In this document: positions 1 through 6,402 of the stretch, piece after piece
Position numbering within the stretch: position 1 is the stretch's first letter
How the letters are laid out: every line of letters starts with the position of its first letter
DNA from: Alphaproteobacteria bacterium
GTDB taxonomy: Bacteria > Pseudomonadota > Alphaproteobacteria > Micropepsales > Micropepsaceae
Length of the DNA: 8,433 nt
Assembly (NCBI GenBank): GCA_028869725.1
Contig: JAGWRJ010000968.1
Location: forward strand, 1-8,433
Direction: 5' to 3'
Position numbers and translations under genes: made by a program
Notes under the pieces: generated by a model
The model's database searches: none
What the model was told of the DNA's origin: nothing
Seen by the model: the letters and a program-made list of their open reading frames with translations, nothing else

Positions 1-2442
1 AAGGACGGTACGTACGAGCTCAGCTTCCAGCAGGCGATGATCGACGCCCACGATGCGGGTGCCGATGTCCGCTTTGACGGTGCGACCAACAACCCGCACT
101 TTTCCTACGAGCAGAATGGCGAGCGGCACGACGTCTGGTTCCTCGACGCAGCCACAGCCTTCGACGACATCCACGCTGCCGACATCTATCAGCCTGCAGG
201 CTATGCGGTGTGGCGTCTGGGATCGGAAGATCCCGCCGTATGGAGTGTCATGGGCCGTCCTTATGGTGCGCCCGTTCCCAACACGCTTTACCGGATCCCC
301 TTCGAGAACGACATCGACACCGAAGGTGCCGGCGAAATTCTGCGCGTCGAAGCCGAGCCGCAAACCGGTAGCCGCACCCTCGAAATCGACAGCAAGACCG
401 GCGACATTGACGACGAGCACTACACCCACCTGCCCTCCACCTATGTCGTGCGCCAGTTTGGCGCCCATTACGGCAAGGAAATCGCGCTCACCTTTGACGA
501 TGGTCCGGATCCGGAATGGACACCGAAGATCCTTCACATCCTCAAGAAAAAGCATGTTCCAGGCACCTTCTTCATCATCGGTGCCAACGCCGAGGCCAAT
601 CCTGGTCTGGTCCAGGACCTCGTGGATCAGGGCAACGAGGTGGGAGACCACACCTACACCCACCCCAATCTGGCCGACACCGCCAACGAGGGAACGCGTC
701 TGGAGCTCAATGCGACGCAGCGCCTGTTCGAGGCGCTGACCGGGCGTTCCTTGCGCCTGTTCCGCCCGCCCTATCTGGGTGATGCTGAACCTTCAGATGT
801 TGACGAACTCATCCCGGTCGAAGTCGCCCAGGACCTCGGCTACATCACGGTCGGCGAACATGTCGATCCGCGCGACTGGGCACGGCCTGGGGCTCAGGCC
901 ATCATTCAGCGCGTCATGCAGCAGGTTCACGAGTCGGACCGTCACAAACGGTATCCTACCAACATCATTCTGCTTCACGACGGTGGTGGTGATCGCGCCG
1001 AGACTGTTGCGGCGTTGCCAGTCATTATCGATCGTCTGCGTGCCCAGGGCTATCATTTCGTCCGGGTATCAGATCTGGCCGGGCTGACACCTCAGGAAGC
1101 GATGCCTCCATTGCCCATGACGGTGCAGCTTCTGACCGATCGCGTCGTGTTTTTGGCCATGAGCACATTCGGTCATGCGCTTTACTGGTGTTTCCTCGCC
1201 GCGATCTTCCTTGGCATCGGCCGCATGGTCATGCTGGTGGGCCTGGCTCTGTGGCGGCGCAAGTGGACCCGCGCCGAGTTCGAGCCGCCGCCCGCCGATG
1301 AGCCGTTTGCGGTTTCGGTGATCATTCCTGCCTACAATGAGGAAAGCGTCATCCAGCGTACGGTGCGCGGGATACTCAGCCAGACCTATCGCCGATTGGA
1401 ACTGATCGTCATCGACGATGGCTCCAAGGACAATACCAGCGGCGTATTGCAGGAAGCGTTCGGTCAGGACCCGCGCTTCTCGCTGGTGCGGGTACAAAAT
1501 GGCGGCAAGGCACGGGCGCTCAATACCGGTCTTGCCATGGCCAAGGGCGAGGTTGTGGTCGCGCTGGACGCCGACACCGAGTTTGCGCGCGACACCATCG
1601 CCCGCCTGGTGCGCTGGTTTGGCGATGAGCGCATCGGCGCTGTTGCCGGCAACGCCAAGGTCGGCAACCGCATCAACATGATCACGCGTTGGCAGGCCCT
1701 CGAATATATCGTGTCACAGAACCTGGAGCGGCAGGCACTGGCAGCGCTTGGAACGCTGACTGTGGTACCGGGCGCGGTCGGCGCCTGGCGCAAGTCCGTG
1801 CTGACCGAGCTTGGCGGCTTCCGTATGGATACGCTGGCTGAAGATCAGGACCTGACGATCGCCGTGCAGCGGGCCGGCTGGCACATCAAGTTCGATTCGT
1901 CGGCAATCGCCTGGACTGAGGCGCCAACCACGGTGCGTGGCCTTGCCAAGCAGCGCTTCCGTTGGGCCTTTGGTACGCTGCAGTGCCTGTGGAAGCATCG
2001 GGACATGACCTTCAATCGGCGCTACGGCGCCCTTGGCCTGGTCGCGTTGCCGTCGGTGTGGATGTTCCAGATCCTGCTGACCGCCCTGGCCCCGCTCGCA
2101 GACCTGCTGCTCATCTGGCAGCTTGCCTGGCAGTATCTCGCCTATGTCCAGCACGGCACCGAATTCAACGATTCCAGTCTCAAGCTGACGCTCGTCTATT
2201 ATGGCATCTTCGTGCTTGTCGATCTGACGTCGGCGATCGTCGGCTTCCTGCTGGAAAAGCGCGAGCAGTGGAGTCTGCTGTGGTGGCTGATGCTGCAGCG
2301 CTTCGGCTACCGCCAGATCATGTACTATGTGGTCGTACGCTCCCTGTGGAGCGCCGTGCGTGGGGTCGTGGTCGGCTGGAACAAGATCGAGCGCACCGGC
2401 ACGGTACGGGTACGGGAGGTACCCGAGCAGCCCACCGCCTGA
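1..2442 (+). CDS. GH18-like / NodB polysaccharide deacetylase / GT2 glycosyltransferase fusion protein (5' end outside window)
   Basis: A large membrane enzyme, probably for synthesis and modification of an exported polysaccharide. The frame is open to the first base, so the Met codon at 37 is internal and the true start lies upstream. Residues below count from that Met. Residues 1-75 look like the end of a glycoside hydrolase family 18 domain (DVWFLDAAT, then GYAVWRLGSEDPAVW). Residues about 145-345 are a NodB deacetylase: TFDDGPD (152-158) and HTYTHP (205-210) supply the expected metal and catalytic Asp/His, followed by RPPYLGD (243-249) and LLHDGGGD (312-319). A hydrophobic stretch (about 369-406) leads to a GT2 domain with VSVIIPAYNE, DDGS (460-463), DADT (511-514), EDQDLT (602-607) and QRFRW (639-643), the signature of processive synthases such as chitin, hyaluronan and PgaC enzymes. 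C-terminal helices lie at about 666-698, 716-740 and 746-768. By inference the hydrolase and deacetylase face the periplasm and GT2 the cytoplasm. Substrate is unproven; a beta-linked GlcNAc polymer is likely. Confidence 0.9.
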   Translation, partial: KDGTYELSFQQAMIDAHDAGADVRFDGATNNPHFSYEQNGERHDVWFLDAATAFDDIHAADIYQPAGYAVWRLGSEDPAVWSVMGRPYGAPVPNTLYRIPFENDIDTEGAGEILRVEAEPQTGSRTLEIDSKTGDIDDEHYTHLPSTYVVRQFGAHYGKEIALTFDDGPDPEWTPKILHILKKKHVPGTFFIIGANAEANPGLVQDLVDQGNEVGDHTYTHPNLADTANEGTRLELNATQRLFEALTGRSLRLFRPPYLGDAEPSDVDELIPVEVAQDLGYITVGEHVDPRDWARPGAQAIIQRVMQQVHESDRHKRYPTNIILLHDGGGDRAETVAALPVIIDRLRAQGYHFVRVSDLAGLTPQEAMPPLPMTVQLLTDRVVFLAMSTFGHALYWCFLAAIFLGIGRMVMLVGLALWRRKWTRAEFEPPPADEPFAVSVIIPAYNEESVIQRTVRGILSQTYRRLELIVIDDGSKDNTSGVLQEAFGQDPRFSLVRVQNGGKARALNTGLAMAKGEVVVALDADTEFARDTIARLVRWFGDERIGAVAGNAKVGNRINMITRWQALEYIVSQNLERQALAALGTLTVVPGAVGAWRKSVLTELGGFRMDTLAEDQDLTIAVQRAGWHIKFDSSAIAWTEAPTTVRGLAKQRFRWAFGTLQCLWKHRDMTFNRRYGALGLVALPSVWMFQILLTALAPLADLLLIWQLAWQYLAYVQHGTEFNDSSLKLTLVYYGIFVLVDLTSAIVGFLLEKREQWSLLWWLMLQRFGYRQIMYYVVVRSLWSAVRGVVVGWNKIERTGTVRVREVPEQPTA

Positions 2443-2547
2443 GGCGCGTCCACTATTTGTCACACCGCTGCCTGGAGCAGGCCTGGATCTCCATCGTTGG
2501 AGTTATAGCGCGGACAGGTCGCGCACGTAACACCATGGAGGACCATT

Positions 2548-3252
2548 ATGCAGCGCATCAGGACCGTAAAACTTTTCGGGGCGGGTTTATTGTGCGGCGC
2601 CATTGCGACAGCCGGCCCGGCCGTGGCAGGCGGATTGCTCGGCGGCGCGCTTGGCGGCGGCATGGCCGGCAATATCGGCGCGAGCATGGGGCCAGTCGGG
2701 GCTCCGGGCGCGGGATTTGGAGGCGGGCTCTCCGCCACAACCTCAATGATGTCGCCGTCGGCCGGCGCCAATGCCGCGATTGGCGGCAGTGCCAACGCGA
2801 GCGTCAGCGGACCAGACCTTGGTTCCATGGCACAGACGACAGCGGACACTGCCACAGCGACGGCACAGAGCGCGGCCAACAGCGCCGTGAGCGCTGGCGA
2901 AAACAGCGCCGCCAACGCCCTGAACGCCACCTCCGGCACTGCCAGCGGCGGCCTTGCGGCAGCAGGTTCGATGAGCACGCCGTCTGCGGCCGTGCAGGGT
3001 GGAGCCAATGCCGGTGCAAGCACCGCTGATGCCGCGCCGCTGGGCCAGAGCGCACTGACTGAGGCCAAAGGCATCACCACGGCGATGCAGACCACCGCAA
3101 GCCAGGCCACACAGTGGAGCGGCACACCATCGGCGAACGCCAGTGGCTCTGCGGCAGGAAGCGCAAACCTCTCGCAAAGCTCGGCATCACCATCACAGCC
3201 GCAGGCAAAAAGCAGCAGCACCCACGGCCGTCCGCCGTCTTCGCGGCGCTGA
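2548..3252 (+). CDS. Exported Gly/Ala/Ser/Thr-rich low-complexity protein, function unknown
   Basis: I do not recognise this 234-residue protein. The start is well supported: GGAGGA at 2537-2542 lies five bases before the ATG. Residues 1-27 form a typical signal peptide (basic MQRIRTVK, hydrophobic core, cleavage after AVA). Cys16 is preceded by Leu-Leu rather than a small residue, so a lipoprotein box is not convincing. Residues 28-60 are a glycine-zipper-like segment (GGLLGGALGGGMAG and following) that might insert in or pack against a membrane. Residues 61-220 are almost entirely Ala, Ser, Thr, Gly, Asn and Gln with few charges; the mature chain has no Cys or Tyr, one Trp (190) and one Phe (57), so disorder is expected. 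The tail is Pro/Ser-rich and basic (GRPPSSRR). It lies 105 bases after the glycan synthase gene in the same direction. A small inverted repeat (CTCCA/TGGAG, 2489-2502) lies in that gap and I saw no clear promoter. A cell-envelope or matrix role is only a guess. Confidence 0.7.
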   Translation: MQRIRTVKLFGAGLLCGAIATAGPAVAGGLLGGALGGGMAGNIGASMGPVGAPGAGFGGGLSATTSMMSPSAGANAAIGGSANASVSGPDLGSMAQTTADTATATAQSAANSAVSAGENSAANALNATSGTASGGLAAAGSMSTPSAAVQGGANAGASTADAAPLGQSALTEAKGITTAMQTTASQATQWSGTPSANASGSAAGSANLSQSSASPSQPQAKSSSTHGRPPSSRR

Positions 3253-3262
3253 CCGAAGTGTC

Positions 3263-3296
3263 CCCCGGTACGGGGCGGGCCGGATACCGGCCCCCC
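3263..3296. terminator. GC-rich hairpin region between convergent genes
   Basis: The 88-base gap between two converging stop codons holds a perfect 7-bp stem GGGCCGG (3277-3283) / CCGGCCC (3287-3293) with a 3-base loop. The stem extends across one mismatch by two further G-C pairs and a G-U pair. A second small stem CCCCG/CGGGG (3263-3275) precedes it. Position and stability suit a bidirectional transcription end point, but neither side has a U-tract, so it is not a textbook Rho-independent terminator. Confidence 0.4.
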
Positions 3297-3340
3297 TGCC
3301 CGGGGCGTTATCGCGTCCAGATCATCCTGAATTCTGCTGA

Positions 3341-4393
3341 TCAGCGATAGCTGTCATTGACCGCGGCAAGCGCTTTGGCCCCCGGGCACAGGTCACGCTC
3401 ACCAAGCCGATTGAGCGGCGCCTTTGTAGTCCCAAGCGCCGCATGAAGATCCTGGGCTTCGGGATCAAGATAGAGAAGACCGGTCACGATCTCCCCGCGC
3501 GCGTGATGTTCCTGCAGATAGGCCATGGCCTTGGCCCGATCGCAGGGATCGTATGCGGCATCAAGCTTGGAAAGGCTGAGCACGGAGCCGTCATGCTGGC
3601 GCACGGTAACCACCGTCCCCGGTGCGTAGTCGACAGTGATCTCCTCGCGTTCCTCAATCACATCGATGCGGTTCACCGCTTCGTTGTGGGCGCGCACAAA
3701 GTCATAGGACTTTGTCGACTGCGGATTGTTATTGAACTGCACGCAAGGGGAAATCACGTCGAGGATTGCAGAGCCGGGATGCGACAGAGCGGCCTTGAGA
3801 AGTGGTACAAGTTGCGTCTTGTCGCCCGAGAACGAGCGGGCCACAAAGCTTGCCCCGAGCACCAGCGCCAGAGAGACAAGATCAATGGGCGAATCATGAT
3901 TGACCGCCGTCTTGCTCTTGGAGCCCTTGTCCGCGGTTGCCGAGAACTGCCCCTTGGTCAGCCCATAAACGCCGTTGTTTTCGCAGACATAGACCATGTT
4001 GACGCCACGGCGCAGGGCATGTGCAAACTGGCCAAGCCCGATCGATGCAGAATCGCCATCGCCCGAGACACCGAGATAGATGAGATCGCGGTTCGCGAGA
4101 TTGGCGCCGGTGAGCACGCTGGGCATGCGCCCGTGCACCGAATTGAACCCATGGCTTTGCCCCAGAAAATAGTCGGGAGTCTTTGAGGAGCAGCCAATCC
4201 CGGACAGCTTGGCGACGCGATGCGGTTCGATAGAGAGTTCGAAACAGGCCTGGATCAGCGCCGCCGAAATCGAATCATGACCGCAACCGGCACAGAGCGT
4301 GGAAATACGTCCCTCGTAATCGCGATGGGTAAAGCCGAGGGCATTGGTTGCAATGTCCTTGTGATGCAGCTTTGGCTTGGCGATATAGGTCAT
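3341..4393 (-). CDS. korB: 2-oxoglutarate (2-oxoacid):acceptor oxidoreductase, beta subunit
   Basis: Beta subunit of a thiamine-diphosphate 2-oxoacid oxidoreductase, the cytoplasmic enzyme that converts 2-oxoglutarate and CoA to succinyl-CoA and CO2 with release of low-potential electrons. In 350 residues it has the thiamine-diphosphate/Mg signature GDGD (111-114) followed by ENNGVYGLTKGQ (138-149). Four cysteines are placed as in this family's [4Fe-4S] ligands: Cys34 and Cys37 in CAGCGH, Cys68 in GIGCSS, and Cys217 in SPCVQFNN. GRMPSVLTGANLAN (88-101) is also typical. The ATG is preceded by AAGGA with an 8-base spacer, which supports this start. It is the last gene of a leftward korC-korA-korB operon, 70 bases after korA, and converges on the Gly/Ala-rich protein gene. 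Choosing 2-oxoglutarate over other 2-oxoacids rests on overall resemblance to KorB and on the partner subunits, so substrate remains inferred. Confidence 0.93.
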   Translation of the reverse strand: MTYIAKPKLHHKDIATNALGFTHRDYEGRISTLCAGCGHDSISAALIQACFELSIEPHRVAKLSGIGCSSKTPDYFLGQSHGFNSVHGRMPSVLTGANLANRDLIYLGVSGDGDSASIGLGQFAHALRRGVNMVYVCENNGVYGLTKGQFSATADKGSKSKTAVNHDSPIDLVSLALVLGASFVARSFSGDKTQLVPLLKAALSHPGSAILDVISPCVQFNNNPQSTKSYDFVRAHNEAVNRIDVIEEREEITVDYAPGTVVTVRQHDGSVLSLSKLDAAYDPCDRAKAMAYLQEHHARGEIVTGLLYLDPEAQDLHAALGTTKAPLNRLGERDLCPGAKALAAVNDSYR

Positions 4394-4463
4394 GGGCGCT
4401 GTCCTTTGTGCCCTGCATTGCGGGCCGGTATGGGTGCTGCGTCCGGGCGCGAAGATCCATGGC

Positions 4464-6296
4464 TCATTCCGCAGCTTCCTTGCGCTCGAGCAGGGTCATG
4501 CGTTCGGCAACCGCTCCAGTGATGAAGCGGGCAGTAATCGGGGTGCCGTCATAGTGAAGGATCGCGATCAGGCGTGCCGGGTCGATCGCGCATTCATTGA
4601 CGATCATCTTGAGGAGCTGGGCATCCCGGTTCTGCTCGATCACGAATACCTGTTCGTGATCGTGAATAAAGTCGCTTACCGCCTCTGCGAAAGGAAACGC
4701 GCGGACACGAAGGGTGTCCAGATGCAACCCCTCTGCCTCCAGCTTGGCCAGAGCCTCGTCCATTGCAGGGGCAGTCGAGCCATAATAGATGGCGCCAAAG
4801 CGGGTCTTCTCCGCTGCGTCGCGCCGCACAGGTGCCGGCACCAGAGTTGCGGCGGTGCCGAACTTGCGCAGCAGCCGCTGCATGTTGTCGACATAGACCG
4901 CACCTTCTTCGCTGTAGCGCGCGTAGCGGTCGCGGGACGTGCCACGGGTAAAATACGCCCCGCGTGTGGGATGGGTTCCTGGCAGCGTCCGGTAGGGTAT
5001 CCCGTCGCCATCGACATCGAGATACCGACCGAAGTCGCGCCCGGCTTCGAGTTCTTCGGCGCTCATCACCTTGCCACGGTCATAGCGGCGCGAATCGTCC
5101 CAGGCGAGCGGCATACACAGCCAGTCGTTCATGCCGATATCGAGATCCATCATCACGAAGACGGGTGTCTGCAGCCGTTCGGCGAGGTCAAAGGCCTGGG
5201 CCGCAAAGTCGAAGCTCTCACGCGGATCTTCGGGAAACAGCAGCACATGCTTGGTATCGCCATGACTGGCATAGGCGGCCAGCATGATGTCGGACTGCTG
5301 CGTGCGGGTCGGCATCCCCGTGGATGGTCCTCCCCGCTGGATGTCAAAGATGACTGCCGGAATTTCCGCAAAATAGGCCAGGCCGAAGAATTCCTGCATC
5401 AGCGAGATGCCTGGACCCGAGGTCGCGGTAAAACTGCGGGCACCGTTCCATCCGGCCCCGATGACCGTACCGATGGCCGCGATCTCATCCTCCGCCTGGA
5501 CGATTGCAAACCGGTTCTCACCGGTCTCCTTGTCGACGCGAAACTTTTTGCAGTGGCGCATGAACGCCTCGGCGAGCGAGGTCGACGGGGTGATGGGATA
5601 CCATGCACAGACGGTCGCCCCGCCATAGACTGCCCCCAGTGCCGCCGCATCGTTGCCACCGATGAAGATGCGTTCGCCAACCTTGTCGCTGCGCACCACC
5701 TTGAGGGCACAGGCATCGGCGAGATGGCGCGCGGCGTAATCATGACCGAGCTCTACCGCCTTCATGTTGAGGGCAATGAGCTTGTCCTTGCCCTTGAACT
5801 GCTTGCCGATCAGGCTTTCGACGACCTCAGGCTCGAAGCCGAGCAAGGCCGACAGCGCCCCCAGATAGATAACGTTCTTAAGGAGCTGGCGCTCGCGCGG
5901 GATGGTACCTTCAAGAGCGTTGGAGAGCGCCGTGAACGGCACACCCAGCACGACAATGTCGTCGCGGAACTTTGTCGGTGGCAGAGGCTTGGTCGAATCA
6001 TAGAGCAGATAACCGCCCGCCTCGATCTCCGCGATATCGCGATCCCAGGTCTGCGGATTGAGAGCGACCATGAGATCGACGCCACCGCGGCGCCCGAGCC
6101 AGCCTTGACCCGAAACCCGCACCTCATACCAGGTCGGCAGTCCCTGAATGTTCGAGGGAAAGATGTTGCGGGACGCCACCGGCACACCCATGCGCAGGAT
6201 GCAGCGCGCAAAGAGCTCGTTGGCGCTCGCCGAGCCGGAGCCGTTGACGTTGGCGAATTTGACGACGAAGTCGTTGACTGCGGCCAGTGGCGTCAT
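4464..6296 (-). CDS. korA: 2-oxoglutarate (2-oxoacid):acceptor oxidoreductase, alpha subunit with fused gamma domain
   Basis: Catalytic partner of KorB. The 610-residue length fits the form in which the gamma domain is fused in front of the alpha domain. Residues 1 to about 190 are the gamma-type domain, beginning DFVVKFANVNGSGSASAN, a characteristic KorA N-terminus. From about 212 the pyrimidine-binding alpha domain starts, with YPITPST (233-239), QAEDEIAAIG (267-276), TSGPGISLM (292-300) and QRGGPSTGMPT (320-330), all hallmarks of the family. A transketolase C-terminal-like domain follows from about 495. The ATG at 6296 is the natural start: an in-frame TAG lies upstream with no better start between, and AGGG sits nine bases before the ATG, partly inside a small hairpin. 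It follows korC after 106 bases and precedes korB by 70. The opposite strand is open across the whole gene, but only this frame shows family motifs. Confidence 0.95.
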   Translation of the reverse strand: MTPLAAVNDFVVKFANVNGSGSASANELFARCILRMGVPVASRNIFPSNIQGLPTWYEVRVSGQGWLGRRGGVDLMVALNPQTWDRDIAEIEAGGYLLYDSTKPLPPTKFRDDIVVLGVPFTALSNALEGTIPRERQLLKNVIYLGALSALLGFEPEVVESLIGKQFKGKDKLIALNMKAVELGHDYAARHLADACALKVVRSDKVGERIFIGGNDAAALGAVYGGATVCAWYPITPSTSLAEAFMRHCKKFRVDKETGENRFAIVQAEDEIAAIGTVIGAGWNGARSFTATSGPGISLMQEFFGLAYFAEIPAVIFDIQRGGPSTGMPTRTQQSDIMLAAYASHGDTKHVLLFPEDPRESFDFAAQAFDLAERLQTPVFVMMDLDIGMNDWLCMPLAWDDSRRYDRGKVMSAEELEAGRDFGRYLDVDGDGIPYRTLPGTHPTRGAYFTRGTSRDRYARYSEEGAVYVDNMQRLLRKFGTAATLVPAPVRRDAAEKTRFGAIYYGSTAPAMDEALAKLEAEGLHLDTLRVRAFPFAEAVSDFIHDHEQVFVIEQNRDAQLLKMIVNECAIDPARLIAILHYDGTPITARFITGAVAERMTLLERKEAAE

Positions 6297-6305
6297 GACC
6301 GCCAG

Positions 6306-6336
6306 CCCTGATGCAGGGATAAGGTCTCGCAGAGAC
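6306..6336 (-). promoter_or_regulatory. Two tandem small hairpins before korA, one covering its ribosome binding site
   Basis: Read on the - strand, a stem GTCTC/GAGAC with a 3-base loop (6324-6336) is followed by CCCTG-cat-CAGGG (6306-6318). Both are perfect 5-bp stems. The second contains the AGGG that serves as the likely korA ribosome binding site, nine bases before the ATG. They could tune korA translation or mark a processing site in the korCAB transcript. Stems this short occur by chance in GC-rich DNA. Confidence 0.25.
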
Positions 6337-6402
6337 GACCAGTACAGGGGCTATGAAAAAGAACCTGCGCGGCAGCCTGTGACGACCGGCAGGGATCAGG
6401 CC

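Noticed and set aside
2460..3221. A 253-codon open frame on the - strand opposite the Gly/Ala-rich protein gene, and a + strand frame at 1962-3029
   Set aside because: Both are side effects of GC-rich, low-complexity coding sequence. The gene at 2548 has the good ribosome binding site and signal peptide; these do not.
4275..4460. Small - strand frame (61 codons) starting in the korA-korB gap and overlapping the korB start
   Set aside because: No good ribosome binding site or recognisable sequence was found, and most of it overlaps korB in another frame.
4392..6311. A 639-codon open frame on the + strand opposite korA
   Set aside because: It is slightly longer than korA but shows no family motif, and korA carries clear family signatures throughout. 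Long antisense frames are common opposite GC-rich genes.
6356..6375. CTGC/GCAG mini-stem followed by a T-rich stretch on the - strand between korC and korA, resembling a terminator
   Set aside because: A 4-bp stem is too weak, and it lies inside what appears to be a functional operon.
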